From the NCBI GenBank assembly GCA_020072805.1, contig JAIQGC010000033.1:1-44224 (forward strand): 44,224 bases of DNA, in the 5' to 3' direction. The translations under genes and the position numbers were made by a program. The DNA is from Terriglobia bacterium. Its GTDB lineage: Bacteria > Acidobacteriota > Terriglobia > Acidiferrales > UBA7541. The notes under the pieces were generated by a model, which was given only the letters and a program-made list of their open reading frames with translations, had not been told where the DNA came from and did no database searches. This document shows, one piece after another, positions 15,910-25,172 of this stretch. Numbering within the stretch: the first letter of the stretch is position 1; each line of letters opens with the position of its first letter.

Positions 15910-16646
15910 ACCTCGAGCCCCAGCCGCGCAGCCGCCTGATCGTCGCCCTCGACTTTGATTCCGCAGCACCCGCGCTCCGTTTCGCCGAAAAAGTAGCCGA
16001 TGTGGTGGGAATGTTCAAGGTGGGCAGCCAGCTGTTCACGGCGGAGGGACCGGGAATTCTGGGGAAGATCGCGGCGCTGGGAACGGGAATTTTTCTGGAT
16101 TTAAAATACCACGACATACCCAACACGGTGGCCGGAGCGGTGATGGCGGCGACGGGCCTGCCGGGGCTGCAACTGGTGAACGTGCACGCGCTGGGCGGGC
16201 TGGAAATGATGAAGGCGGCAGCGCAAGCGATCAGCGCGACGCAGCCGCTGGACGCGGACCGGCCCAGACTGCTGGCGGTGACGATCCTGACGAGCATGGA
16301 TCACAAGGCGATGCGCGAGACGGGGATCGCGGGACCGCCGCAGGAGCGGGTGGTGAAGCTGGCGCGGCTGGCACGCAAGGCCGGAGTGGACGGAGTGGTG
16401 GCGTCGGTAAATGAGGCGCGGGCCATCCGCAAAGCCTGCGGAGACAAATTTCTGATTATTACGCCGGGAGTGCGGCCGAAAGAAGCCGGGGCGCGCAAGA
16501 AAAAGGATGACCAGGCGCGCACGGCGACACCGCTGGAAGCGATGAAGGCCGGGGCGGACTATATCGTGGTGGGACGTCCGATCACTGCGGCGGATAATCC
16601 TCGGGCGGCGGCGCAGGCGATTCTGGACGAAATGGGAGAAGCGTGA
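15906..16646 (+). CDS. pyrF: Orotidine 5'-phosphate decarboxylase
   Basis: Converts OMP to UMP, the last step of the pathway. 246 residues. LIVALDF gives the N-terminal strand; the catalytic lysine/aspartate signature is FLDLKYHDIPNTV; late blocks ITPGVRPKEAGA and GADYIVVGRPIT bind phosphate. An insertion ARKKKDDQAR sits in the loop after GVRP. The start is TTG 15906 inside the rlpA stop, with no independent ribosome site evident. With pyrR, pyrB, pyrC and pyrD it gives most of the pathway; carAB and pyrE are outside the window. Confidence 0.96.
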   Translation: MNLEPQPRSRLIVALDFDSAAPALRFAEKVADVVGMFKVGSQLFTAEGPGILGKIAALGTGIFLDLKYHDIPNTVAGAVMAATGLPGLQLVNVHALGGLEMMKAAAQAISATQPLDADRPRLLAVTILTSMDHKAMRETGIAGPPQERVVKLARLARKAGVDGVVASVNEARAIRKACGDKFLIITPGVRPKEAGARKKKDDQARTATPLEAMKAGADYIVVGRPITAADNPRAAAQAILDEMGEA

Positions 16647-16653
16647 AGAAGAA

Positions 16654-16678
16654 GTGACTCGTGACTGGTGACTCGTGG
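16654..16678 (+). repeat. Heptamer tandem repeat (GTGACTN)
   Basis: GTGACTC GTGACTG GTGACTC GTGG. The same 7-bp period is seen at 8234-8261 and 9342-9369. It lies between convergent pyrF and the hydrolase gene. Confidence 0.7.
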
Positions 16679-16717
16679 AAGCGCCTTGAGCGGTTTTTAG
16701 GCTACCCTGCCGCCGTG

Positions 16718-17884
16718 TTATTTTTTCTGAACATCGCTTGAATTTCGTTCCTCGCGGGCCGCTTCGACCACCTGAGCCAGGAAATCGATTAAAGCCCACC
16801 TTTCCGCAAGAGAAACTCCGCTTTCCACACTCACATGAATCAGCGCCGGGCTGATGAGCACGTCCCGCAACTTTTCGCGGGGGATTTCGCGCGCGAGCCA
16901 GAGGCTTTCCGCGGCGGGGATGACGGTATCGCCGGCGCCGTGGAGGATGAAGACGGGCACGGTGAGAGAAGCCATGCGGCCGTGCGGGGAGACTGCGCGC
17001 AATTCCGGCTGATGGGCTTCGATTTCGCGGAGGAGTTCATCGCGAAATTTTTCGCGATGATGCAGCAGAAGATCGAATTTCAACTGGCCAGCGGGGGAGA
17101 GGAGCAGGGCGGCTTTGCGGGAGGCTTCGGGCTGCTCCCAGAGCCAGAGGCGCAGGGCCTCGCGAGCCAGGGGAACATCCGGGGAAGAAAAGAAGTCCTG
17201 GAGGCGGGCATAGACGAGGACCAGGACGCCGTATTCGTGGGCGGGAAAGCAAGTGGAGAGGCCATCGGGTTCTTCGACGCGGTTGGTGGCGAAGAAGCGG
17301 GCGACGCGGCTGAGATCGTCGTGGGCGCCGATGGCCACGACAAAGGCGATGCGCGGGGCATAGGCGGGATTATCCGCGGCAAGAAGGGCGAGGCCGCCGG
17401 CGAAGCTCAGGCCGAGGAGCCCGGCTTTGGAGCGGCCGGTGAGACGGCACAAGAGTCCGGCGGAGGCTCCGATCTGATCAATGGTGCGCGAGGTGACGCG
17501 GAAGTCGGCGAGGTCCTGAAGTTCGGGGGTGAGGACTTCGATGCCCGCGCCGGCAAGGGCGCGGGAAAAAGCGGTCAGGCGAGGCTCGTCAATGCCAAGG
17601 TGGTGGACGCCGTGGAGAAGGACGATGCCGGGGTGGCGGCCGGGGGTTGTGGGGCGGTAGAGGCGGTAGCGCAAAGGGCCGCCGGGGGTTTCCGCGGAGC
17701 CCAGTTCTTCGGAAAAGGGGCCGCGGGCAAAGGCGGTGCTCAGACCCGAATCCTGCGGGCTGGAGAAACGCGCCAGGACGGAAAGGGCGCGCAGGCGAAC
17801 GATGGCCGCCGGGCCGAGAGCGAGCGCGGCCAGAAGAATGGCGCAGAGGAGCGCGAGGAATAGGGTACGTTTACGGGAAGTCAC
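16718..17884 (-). CDS. Alpha/beta hydrolase, membrane-anchored or secreted
   Basis: 388 residues. The N-terminal LALLCAILLAALALGPAAIV is a signal or anchor helix. The hydrolase core begins at HPGIVLLHGVHHLG (oxyanion hole), the nucleophile elbow is GLLGLSFAGGLALL (serine in GLSFAG), the acid is in ILHGAGDTVIP and the histidine in ALIHVSV, so the catalytic triad is complete. Substrate unknown; esterase or thioesterase is possible. It begins with GTG at 17884 and converges with pyrF. No operon partner. Confidence 0.85.
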   Translation of the reverse strand: MTSRKRTLFLALLCAILLAALALGPAAIVRLRALSVLARFSSPQDSGLSTAFARGPFSEELGSAETPGGPLRYRLYRPTTPGRHPGIVLLHGVHHLGIDEPRLTAFSRALAGAGIEVLTPELQDLADFRVTSRTIDQIGASAGLLCRLTGRSKAGLLGLSFAGGLALLAADNPAYAPRIAFVVAIGAHDDLSRVARFFATNRVEEPDGLSTCFPAHEYGVLVLVYARLQDFFSSPDVPLAREALRLWLWEQPEASRKAALLLSPAGQLKFDLLLHHREKFRDELLREIEAHQPELRAVSPHGRMASLTVPVFILHGAGDTVIPAAESLWLAREIPREKLRDVLISPALIHVSVESGVSLAERWALIDFLAQVVEAAREERNSSDVQKK

Positions 17885-18228
17885 GGGCAGAGCATATCAC
17901 CAGAGGATTTCGCTGAAAACCTTGGCTGGCTTTCAAGACTGCCTGTTTCAACCGCTCATGCACGTCTCTGCTTCTGATTGTGACTCGCCCCCGCCCCTTC
18001 CGCCGCACTCACTGACACTCCCCCTTAGCCCGCGGAACATAGCAAACCCCAAGACCCACTCTTGCTGCGCAAGAATGGGGCACCCCCACAACACTACTCT
18101 ACACTGACTTGCAGAAGTGGTATCCTCTCATCGGGCGCCGCTGTCAGGAGGAAAGAATATGAACCAAGCGTGGGCCACCCGCCTGTAGCGTGATAGACTG
18201 CTTTTATTTACAGTTAGAAGGTGGATAC
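17885..18228. other. Gene-free region left of the Pycsar pair
   Basis: Holds the left copy of a 60-bp direct repeat (17930-17989) and a fragment like the atggggcaccc motif also seen in the toxin-antitoxin repeats (near 18073). No gene is supported. The effector promoter presumably lies in the last 100 bp, but no strong hexamer pair was found. Confidence 0.65.
17930..17989 (+). repeat. Direct repeat left of the Pycsar pair
   Basis: Aligns without gaps to 19577-19636: 46 of 60 positions identical, including ctttcaagac, gtttcaaccgct and actcgcc. The two copies enclose the effector and cyclase genes. Confidence 0.7.
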
Positions 18229-18723
18229 ATGAAGCTCGAGCTACTTCCCGGCGTAGCGAGAGACCAACTCAATCTCGTTCTGAACTTTTTCTCTCGTGTT
18301 GACGCGAAGGCATCCATGGTCCTTGCTGTAGATACGGCAATGGCCGGATATCTTGCTGGTCGAATGCCCTCGCTGAAGACGATGCCGTACTGGCAGACCC
18401 TTATCCCTTTATCCGCGTTTCTGCTGATTGGGAACAGTATCTGGAACTTGTATAAAGGCGCATTTCCAAACCTCCAAGGCGGAAATCTCTCACTAGTCTA
18501 CTTTCGAGAAATCGCCAAGAGGACCGAGGCGAAATTCATTGACGAGTTTTTAGCGCAAGACGAAACCAGCTACGTCAAAGATGTCCTCGGTCAAGTGTGG
18601 CGAAATTCCGAAATTTTAACTGAGAAATTCAAACATCTAAAGGTGGCTTTTATCTTCATGGCACTGGCGGTATTACCGTGGGTGGTATCGCTCGCCAGTT
18701 TTGCAGCGAGAACGACTCCGTGA
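18229..18723 (+). CDS. Pycsar effector, PycTM-type membrane protein
   Basis: 164 residues with three predicted membrane helices (about 28-43, 57-75 and 139-159). The N-terminal helix LNLVLNFFSRVDAKASMVLAVDTAMAG, read in two parts, fits the D-x-K-A-x-x-x-L pattern of PycTM proteins, and YFREIAKRTEAKF ... VLGQVWRNSEILTEKFKHLK forms the cytoplasmic linker before the last helix. In Pycsar systems such effectors bind cUMP or cCMP made on infection and disrupt the inner membrane, aborting phage growth. ATG 18229 is preceded by gaaggtgg; an upstream GTG 18190 lacks one. It overlaps the cyclase by 4 bp. GC is well below the neighbours, indicating horizontal gain. The effector precedes the cyclase, the reverse of the order I know best. 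Confidence 0.85.
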   Translation: MKLELLPGVARDQLNLVLNFFSRVDAKASMVLAVDTAMAGYLAGRMPSLKTMPYWQTLIPLSAFLLIGNSIWNLYKGAFPNLQGGNLSLVYFREIAKRTEAKFIDEFLAQDETSYVKDVLGQVWRNSEILTEKFKHLKVAFIFMALAVLPWVVSLASFAARTTP

Positions 18724-19415
18724 GCCTAAAGGAAGAAATCGAAAAAGAAGTTGCTGCAATTTTTCGGGCAGCGTGGACCGAGCGCGACGGCAACGTAGTA
18801 CCGACGGACGAAAGTCTGAAACTTGGCAACGACGCTATAAGCGTAGATGCGACCGTGCTCTACGCCGACATGGCCGATTCGACGCAACTCGTGGCCGGGC
18901 AGACAAAGGCCTTCGCGGCCGAAATTTATAAAACTTTCTTGCATTGCGCGGCAAAAATAATTAGGGCTGAAGGTGGGACGATTACGGCCTACGATGGCGA
19001 CCGGATCATGGCGGTTTATATCGGCGACAGCAAAAACACTAGCGCCGTTCAGACTGCTCTAGAGATTCATTATGCTGTCCTTCATATCGTCTTGCCCGCT
19101 ATGAGGGCGCAATATAAGACGCAAACCTACGTTCCACAGCACGTCGTGGGGATCGACACAAGCACGTTGTTCGTAGCCCGAACTGGCGTGCGGGGCGCTA
19201 ATGACCTCGTATGGGTCGGAAGGGCCGCGAACTATGCTGCCAAACTTTCGACGATGCCCCACGACTATCCCACGTGGATTACTGAGGAGGTTTATAATCG
19301 CATGCGCGAGAGTGTGAAGGTCACAAACGGGCAGGAGATGTGGGAGCCTAGGTCGTGGACGGCGATGAACAACAAGAGAATCTATCGGTCGAACTGGTAT
19401 ATACCGCTAACTTAA
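18720..19415 (+). CDS. pycC: Pycsar class III pyrimidine (uridylate/cytidylate) cyclase
   Basis: 231 residues, a stand-alone class III cyclase domain. Metal-binding aspartates are D50 in VLYADMADSTQLV and D94 in AYDGDRIMAVY. The transition-state block NDLVWVGRAANYAAKL (about 161-176) carries R168 and N171 and is typical of PycC rather than of housekeeping adenylate cyclases. The protein lacks membrane, GAF or response-regulator parts, so it is not a normal signalling cyclase. It starts at GTG 18720 within the effector stop (gtga); the longer frame from 18678 would overlap the effector by 46 bp. cUMP versus cCMP cannot be settled by reading. Together with the effector this forms a complete two-gene anti-phage module. 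It ends at an A/T-rich stretch without a clear terminator. Confidence 0.9.
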   Translation: MSLKEEIEKEVAAIFRAAWTERDGNVVPTDESLKLGNDAISVDATVLYADMADSTQLVAGQTKAFAAEIYKTFLHCAAKIIRAEGGTITAYDGDRIMAVYIGDSKNTSAVQTALEIHYAVLHIVLPAMRAQYKTQTYVPQHVVGIDTSTLFVARTGVRGANDLVWVGRAANYAAKLSTMPHDYPTWITEEVYNRMRESVKVTNGQEMWEPRSWTAMNNKRIYRSNWYIPLT

Positions 19416-19576
19416 ATTTTTTTCTTGGTAACCTGTCTGTCACCAAATTGTCACTAAAGACGGCGCAAAATCGACAAAAACCAGCAAACTCCAGAAAACT
19501 CAAATCCAAGCTAAGTTACGGCTGGCAAAGGGATTTAGTTGAATTTCCAGCTAGTTTGGTAGGGTGGGCGAATCGT

Positions 19577-19636
19577 CTTTCAAGACCGCCGGTTTCAACC
19601 GCTTACGTACTCCTCGTCTTTCGATTAGAACTCGCC
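19577..19636 (+). repeat. Direct repeat right of the Pycsar pair
   Basis: Partner of 17930-17989 (46/60 identical, same orientation, no gaps). Confidence 0.7.
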
Positions 19637-19735
19637 ATTGCACCGGGCACTTCATTTCGAGACAATCCGCGCTTGCTGCAGTTGCGTTTTTCAAGGGTGC
19701 ACGAGAGAAAAGTGAGAAACCTCGCTGGTTTTTCG

Positions 19736-19771
19736 GAAAAAGCAGATCCCTCGCTTCGCTCGGGATGACAA
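19736..19771 (-). repeat. HPERSEG-type dispersed repeat
   Basis: agcagatccctcgcttcgct followed by cgggatgac; its complement would translate as CHPERSEGSAF. An opposite-strand copy lies inside the methyltransferase frame at about 1536-1571. A shorter remnant (ttcggtcggaatgaca) is near 22233. Confidence 0.8.
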
Positions 19772-19901
19772 AAAACAGTTTTTCCGCAGCCTGTAAAGCT
19801 GCGCCCTCCCAAGATCATGCTGATTTTCACTTTTTTGTCGTGCGTTCGTTTTTCAACCGCGCATTGACCGCAGGGGGCTTGCGGCTGCATTCTGGACATC
19901 C

Positions 19902-21815
19902 ATGAGCTGCGAAACGAAAAGCATCATTGTGGGCACGGCCGGGCATATTGACCACGGCAAGTCGTCGCTGGTGGAGGCGCTGACGGGGACGCATCCGGAC
20001 CGGCTGGAGGAAGAGAAGCGGCGGGGGATCACGATTGATCTGGGGTTTGCGTTTCTGGAAGAGGGCGGAGTGCGCTTCGGGTTCGTGGACGTGCCGGGGC
20101 ACGAGCGTTTTGTGCGCAACATGCTGGCGGGTGCGGCGGGGATTGACGTGGTGCTGCTGGTGATCGCGGCGGACGAAGCGGTGAAGCCGCAGACGCGGGA
20201 GCATTTCGAAATCTGCCGGCTGCTGGGCGTGCAGCGCGGGGTGGTGGCGCTGAGCAAGAGCGACCTGGCGGAGCCGGGATTGCTGGAGCTGGCGCGGCTG
20301 GAGGTGGGGGAGTTTCTGCGCGGGTCGTTTTTGGAGAGTGCGCCGGTGATCGCGGTGAGCGCGAAGACGGGGGCGGGGCTGGGAGAGTTGAAGGAGGCGC
20401 TGGCGGCGGAGGCGCGGAAGATCGAGGAGAAGAACGCAGGAAACTATTTTCGGCTGCCGATTGACCGGGCGTTCGCGGTGAAAGGGTTTGGGACGGTGGT
20501 GACGGGGACGCTGCTTTCGGGAAGCGTGGCGGCGGGGGACGAAGTGGAACTGTTTCCTTCGGGGGAGCGGCTGCGGGTCCGCGGGGTGCAGTCCGGAGGA
20601 AAAACAGAGGAGCGGGCGCGGGCGGGACAGCGCACGGCTGTGAATCTGGCGGGGATCGAGCACACGGCGGTTTCGCGGGGGATGGTGCTGGCGACGCCAG
20701 GAAAATTTCGAAAGACGCGGAGGGTGGACGCGCGGATTGAGTTGCTGGCAAGCGCGCCGCGGCTGAAGAACCGGGCCACGGTGCATTTCCATACGGGGAC
20801 GGCGGAAACGATTGCCGAGGTGCGTTTTCACGGAGGCGCGACGGAACTGGCGCCGGGCGGGACGGCATTGGTGCAACTGCGATTGCGGGAGGACGTGCTG
20901 GCGTTGCGCGGCGACCGGTTTATTTTGCGGCAGTTTTCGCCGGTGGTGACGATCGGGGGCGGGACGGTGCTGGACCCGCTGGCGCGGCGGGCGGCGGCGC
21001 GGGACACGGGGCGGGTGGAATTTCTGGAGACGCTCGAAGGGGGAAAGCCGGAGGAAATGCTTACGGGGATGACCGGGCGGGCGCTGCTGGGGCTGCGTAT
21101 GGAAGAGATCGTGGCGCGGACAAGCTGGACGGAAGCGGAATTATTGCAGACGGCGGAAAAACTGATTGCGGCCAAGCGGGTGCGGGCGGTGAGCCGGGAG
21201 CCGCTGCTGTTGGTGCCGGAGGCGCGGTTCGCGGAGGTGCAGAAGAGTCTGCTGGAGTTTGTGGAGAAATTTCACAAGGCGAATCCGCTGATGCGCGGAG
21301 CGAGCCGGGAGGAGTTGCGGGCGAGCCTAGGAAGGCGCGTGGCGCCGGAATTGTTCCGCGCGGCGCTGGAGGACCTGGCGAAGCGGAAAGCGCTGGACGT
21401 GCAGGGCGACGTGGTGAAGCGGGCGGGGTCGGAGATTGCGCTGCAGCCGGAGGAGGCGCAGGCGAAGGACCAGATCGAGGCGGCGTTTGCGGCGGCGGGA
21501 CTGACCGTGCCGTCGGTAAAGGAGACGCTGGGGAAGCTGGCCGTGGATGCGCGGCGGGCGGAAAAGCTGCTGCAGATTTTGCTGCGGGAGCAGCGGCTGG
21601 TGCGGGTGACGGTGGAACTGGTGTTTCACCGGGAGGCGCTGGGGGGGTTGCGGGAGAAGCTGCGGGCGCGCAAAGAGGCCGGGGGGGCGCGGATTTCGGT
21701 GCCGGAATTCAAGGAGTTGGCGGGGATCAGCCGGAAATACGCGATACCGCTGCTGGAGTACCTGGACCGGCAAGGAGTGACTCGCCGGGCGGGCGACGAG
21801 CGTGTTATCCTGTGA
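19902..21815 (+). CDS. selB: Selenocysteine-specific translation elongation factor SelB
   Basis: 637 residues. GTPase that delivers selenocysteyl-tRNA to UGA codons marked by a SECIS hairpin. G1 is [14 protein letters not shown]2 [10 protein letters not shown]3 DVPGHERF, G4 SKSD (normally NKxD or TKxD) and G5 VSAKTG. Beta-barrel domains follow ([15 protein letters not shown]), and the C-terminal third holds the SelB winged-helix repeats, ending in [32 protein letters not shown] (given in family-typical spacing). The length and winged helices separate it from EF-Tu. selA, selD and selC are not in the window. tatA follows 49 bp later. Confidence 0.96.
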   Translation: MSCETKSIIVGTAGHIDHGKSSLVEALTGTHPDRLEEEKRRGITIDLGFAFLEEGGVRFGFVDVPGHERFVRNMLAGAAGIDVVLLVIAADEAVKPQTREHFEICRLLGVQRGVVALSKSDLAEPGLLELARLEVGEFLRGSFLESAPVIAVSAKTGAGLGELKEALAAEARKIEEKNAGNYFRLPIDRAFAVKGFGTVVTGTLLSGSVAAGDEVELFPSGERLRVRGVQSGGKTEERARAGQRTAVNLAGIEHTAVSRGMVLATPGKFRKTRRVDARIELLASAPRLKNRATVHFHTGTAETIAEVRFHGGATELAPGGTALVQLRLREDVLALRGDRFILRQFSPVVTIGGGTVLDPLARRAAARDTGRVEFLETLEGGKPEEMLTGMTGRALLGLRMEEIVARTSWTEAELLQTAEKLIAAKRVRAVSREPLLLVPEARFAEVQKSLLEFVEKFHKANPLMRGASREELRASLGRRVAPELFRAALEDLAKRKALDVQGDVVKRAGSEIALQPEEAQAKDQIEAAFAAAGLTVPSVKETLGKLAVDARRAEKLLQILLREQRLVRVTVELVFHREALGGLREKLRARKEAGGARISVPEFKELAGISRKYAIPLLEYLDRQGVTRRAGDERVIL

Positions 21816-21864
21816 GGGTGAGAGCCGCGGGGGATTTCCGCGGGAAGAGCTTACGGAGGGTTCC

Positions 21865-22098
21865 ATGGGTGAGTTCAGTATTTTCCACTGGCTGATTGTG
21901 CTGGCCATCGTGCTGATTTTCTTTGGCGGGCGGCGCATTCCCGAAGTAATGAAGGGATTGGGCGAAGGCATTCGCAGCTTTAAGGAAGGCATGGCGGGGA
22001 CGACCCAGCCGACGTATCAGCCGCCCCCGGCGCCTCCTCAGGCGGCGCCTCCCCCAGCGCCTCCGGCAGCGCCCGTGCACACCGAAGAAAAGAAGTAA
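21865..22098 (+). CDS. tatA: Twin-arginine translocase subunit TatA
   Basis: 77 residues. It has a short N-terminal membrane helix ([14 protein letters not shown]), the [10 protein letters not shown] hinge, then the amphipathic helix [14 protein letters not shown], and an unstructured proline/alanine-rich tail ending EEKK. It forms the pore-like oligomer for export of folded proteins. ATG 21865 is set by ggaggg just upstream; the longer open frame starts in the selB tail. A strong terminator follows. A client may be the RRKFLR-bearing FMN dehydrogenase at 40547. Confidence 0.95.
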   Translation: MGEFSIFHWLIVLAIVLIFFGGRRIPEVMKGLGEGIRSFKEGMAGTTQPTYQPPPAPPQAAPPPAPPAAPVHTEEKK

Positions 22099-22130
22099 GG
22101 CAAGAGAGCGCGGCGGATTTAGCGCGCGAA

Positions 22131-22183
22131 GGAATTCAAGGGCAGCCCCTGCGGCTGCCCTTTTGCTATTTAGCTTGAATTCC
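22131..22183 (+). terminator. Rho-independent terminator after tatA nested in a larger inverted repeat
   Basis: Inner stem aagggcagcc (22138-22147) / ggctgccctt (22153-22162) with a 5-nt loop and T-run. Outside it, ggaattcaag (22131-22140) and cttgaattcc (22174-22183) are a second perfect 10-bp inverted repeat, giving an alternative fold. Confidence 0.8.
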
Positions 22184-22200
22184 AAAGCTGAAGAGAGATT

Positions 22201-22265
22201 CCTCCACTCCGGGACGGCAAAAATGCCGTCCCTTCGGTCGGAATGACAATGTTGGTGAGTGGAGG
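22201..22265. repeat. Nested inverted repeats with an HPERSEG-like remnant
   Basis: Outer arms cctccactc (22201-22209) and gagtggagg (22257-22265) pair perfectly. Inside is a second hairpin, gggacggca (22211-22219) / tgccgtccc (22224-22232), then cttcggtcggaatgaca. It is a mobile palindrome-type element in the intergenic space between tatA and maf. Confidence 0.7.
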
Positions 22266-22367
22266 ACGTGGAAAGAATCCGACTTCGGCGAAGTTGGGTT
22301 TCCAATGGATAAAGAACTGAAGAAAAACTTACGCTCGCCAGTATTCGCTTAATTTCGGTATTCAGGT

Positions 22368-22952
<585 letters not shown>

Positions 22953-22989
22953 GGCGTGGGTGGGGTGAGGATACTACACGGGTGGGGGA

Positions 22990-23060
22990 GTTGAGAGTTA
23001 AAAGTTGAAAGTTGAAAGAAGGAAAGAAGGAAGAACAAAGATGCCACGCTAAAGCGTGGC
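22990..23060. repeat. Heptamer repeat (GTTGAAA) and short REP-like hairpin
   Basis: gttgaga gttaaaa gttgaaa gttgaaa (22990-23017) is a second 7-bp tandem repeat type. At 23043-23060 gccacgct-aa-agcgtggc is a perfect 8-bp hairpin of a kind common between genes in this group. Confidence 0.7.
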
Positions 23061-23099
23061 GCTACATGAGCAAGAGAAAGACTGCGCTTGAGGGGAAGC

Positions 23100-24725
23100 T
23101 TAGATGATGACGGATTCGTGGTATTCGCCGAAGACGCGGCGGAGGGTGTCGGAGATTTCGCCGACGGTGGCGTAGGATTCGACGGCGTGGAGGATGGCCG
23201 GGAGGAGATTTTCGGAGGAGCGGGCGCGGCGGTCGAGTTCGGCGAGGGCTGCGGACCATTTGGCGGAATCGCGGCGGGCGCGGAGAGACTGGAGGCGGGC
23301 GATCTGTTCGGCTTCGAGGTTGGGGTCGATTTTGAGGATGGGGATGGGGCGCTCTTCGGCGGCGGTGAAGTCGTTTACGCCGACGACAATCTGATCCTTG
23401 TTTTCGACGGATTTCTGGTAGTCGTAGGCAGCTTTCTGAATTTCGGTCTGGACGAAGCCGGCTTCGATGGCGCGGAGCATGCCGCCGAGGGAATCGATTT
23501 TTTCAATGTAGGCAAGGGCGCGGGATTCGATTTCGTTGGTGAGGGATTCGATGGCGAAGGAGCCGGCGCAGGGGTCGGAGGTGTTGGTGACGCCGGTTTC
23601 GTGGGCAATGATCTGCTGAGTGCGCAGGGCGATGAGGGCGGAGTCCTCGGTGGGAAGGGCGAGGGCTTCGTCGAGGGAGTTGGTGTGCAAGGACTGGCAT
23701 CCGCCAAGAACGGCGGCGAGGGCCTGGATGGCTACGCGGACGATATTGTTTTCCGGCTGCTGGGCGGTGAGGGAGGAGCCGGCGGTTTGCGCGTGGAATC
23801 GGAGGAGGAGCGAGCGGGGATCTTTTGCGTGAAAACGTTCGCGCATGAGTTTGGCCCAGAGGCGGCGGGCGGCGCGGTATTTGGCGATTTCCTCGAGCAG
23901 GTCGTTGTGGGCGTTGAAGAAGAAGGAGAGTTGCGGAGCGAAATCGTCGACGGCGAGGCCGGCGTCGAGAGCGGCTTGCACGTAGGCGATGGCGTCGGCG
24001 AGGGTGAAGGCGACTTCCTGAACGGCGGTGGAGCCGGCTTCGCGGATGTGGTAGCCAGAGATGGAGATGGTGTTCCACTTGGGGAGTTCGCTGCGGCACC
24101 AGGCGAAAATATCGGTGACGATGCGCATGGCCGGGCGCACAGGATAGATGTAGGTGCCGCGGGCGATGTATTCCTTGAGGATGTCGTTCTGGATGGTGCC
24201 GGCGAGTTTGGCGAGGCTGGCACCCTGTTTTTTAGCGACGGCGGCGTAGAGGCAGAGGAGGATGGCGGCGCTGGAATTGATGGTCATGGAGGTGGAGACT
24301 TTGTCGAGGGGGATGCCGTCGAAAAGAGTTTCCATGTCCTCGAGGGAGTCGATGGCCACGCCGACTTTGCCGACTTCGCCGGAGGCGAGCGGGGCGTCTG
24401 AATCCATGCCGATCTGGGTGGGGAGATCGAAGGCCACGGAAAGGCCCATCTGGCCTTTGCCGAGGAGGTAGCGGTAGCGGCGGTTGGATTCAGCGGCGGT
24501 GCCGAAGCCGGCGTACTGGCGCATGGTCCAGAGGCGGCCGCGGTACATGTTGGGGTAGATGCCGCGGGTGAAGGGAAATTCGCCGGGGTAGGCGAGGGCT
24601 TGCTCGGGGTCCCAGGCGGGAAGATTTTCCGGGGTGTAGAGGCGCTCGACGGACAAGCCGGAGAGCGTGGAGAATTGCGGTTTGCGCTCTTTGGATTCGC
24701 GGGAAGGTGTTTTGGTGTCAGCCAT
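23100..24725 (-). CDS. Methylmalonyl-CoA mutase family protein, large (substrate-binding) subunit
   Basis: 541 residues, the TIM-barrel half only. Adenosylcobalamin-dependent carbon-skeleton mutase for acyl-CoAs. [71 protein letters not shown] and [18 protein letters not shown] are the family signature. The B12-binding domain (DxHxxG) is absent, so a separate small subunit must exist elsewhere. The substrate may be methylmalonyl-CoA, isobutyryl-CoA or 2-hydroxyisobutyryl-CoA; the MCM-like [11 protein letters not shown] segment does not settle it. Upstream in the same direction is a small membrane protein 30 bp away. Confidence 0.92.
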   Translation of the reverse strand: MADTKTPSRESKERKPQFSTLSGLSVERLYTPENLPAWDPEQALAYPGEFPFTRGIYPNMYRGRLWTMRQYAGFGTAAESNRRYRYLLGKGQMGLSVAFDLPTQIGMDSDAPLASGEVGKVGVAIDSLEDMETLFDGIPLDKVSTSMTINSSAAILLCLYAAVAKKQGASLAKLAGTIQNDILKEYIARGTYIYPVRPAMRIVTDIFAWCRSELPKWNTISISGYHIREAGSTAVQEVAFTLADAIAYVQAALDAGLAVDDFAPQLSFFFNAHNDLLEEIAKYRAARRLWAKLMRERFHAKDPRSLLLRFHAQTAGSSLTAQQPENNIVRVAIQALAAVLGGCQSLHTNSLDEALALPTEDSALIALRTQQIIAHETGVTNTSDPCAGSFAIESLTNEIESRALAYIEKIDSLGGMLRAIEAGFVQTEIQKAAYDYQKSVENKDQIVVGVNDFTAAEERPIPILKIDPNLEAEQIARLQSLRARRDSAKWSAALAELDRRARSSENLLPAILHAVESYATVGEISDTLRRVFGEYHESVII

Positions 24726-24755
24726 TAGAGTCCGAAAGTTGATATACGAAATTCA

Positions 24756-25007
24756 TTAGCCCAGGCGGCGCGCGCGCCGGAAGGAGGTCCAGGAAAAAAA
24801 GAGCATGGCCGCGGCGACGAAAACGGCGGTGGCGACCAGCCAGCGGGGAACGGCATGGACCCAGGAGCGCAGGGCGGCGTTGGCCCAGGCGAGAGCCAGG
24901 ACGGCAAAGACCGCGCCGATGACTTCGTGAAACAACTGGCGAAGAACGCGCCAGAGGCGGCGGAAACCGCCTTCGCGAACGGGAGCGCTGGTTGCCAGAG
25001 TGGCCAC
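24756..25007 (-). CDS. Small two-helix membrane protein
   Basis: 83 residues. A basic N-terminus (REGGFRRLWRVLRQLFHE) is followed by two hydrophobic segments (VIGAVFAVLALAWANAAL and WLVATAVFVAAAMLFFSW) and a basic end (RRARRLG). No known domain. GTG start at 25007. It lies 30 bp upstream of the mutase gene, transcribed the same way, so they may share a message. Function unknown. Confidence 0.65.
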   Translation of the reverse strand: MATLATSAPVREGGFRRLWRVLRQLFHEVIGAVFAVLALAWANAALRSWVHAVPRWLVATAVFVAAAMLFFSWTSFRRARRLG

Positions 25008-25172
25008 GAAGGTATCTTAGCGCAAAAAAGAGGTTTCGCAGGGCGGCAAGTAGCGGGGGAAAACCCGTCCCAGGGAGCAGTATGGACTTTTTGGGACAGG
25101 CGGCAGGAAGGAGGCTTGTATCCGGAACAGGGCAGTCCTAGAATTAAATTGCAGGCTAAAGGAGAGCAAACC

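Larger units (their letters stand above)
19416..19901. other. Gene-free region right of the Pycsar pair
   Basis: Contains the right 60-bp direct repeat (19577-19636) and an HPERSEG-type palindromic repeat (19736-19771). No gene and no tRNA-Sec were found here, although selB begins at its right edge. Confidence 0.65.

Noticed and set aside
19416-19901. tRNA-Sec gene next to selB
   Set aside because: No long-acceptor tRNA fold or GTTCRA-type T-loop was found on either strand by eye.
23088-24401. 437-codon open frame on the plus strand
   Set aside because: Antisense of the acyl-CoA mutase; glycine/aspartate-rich shadow without domain.
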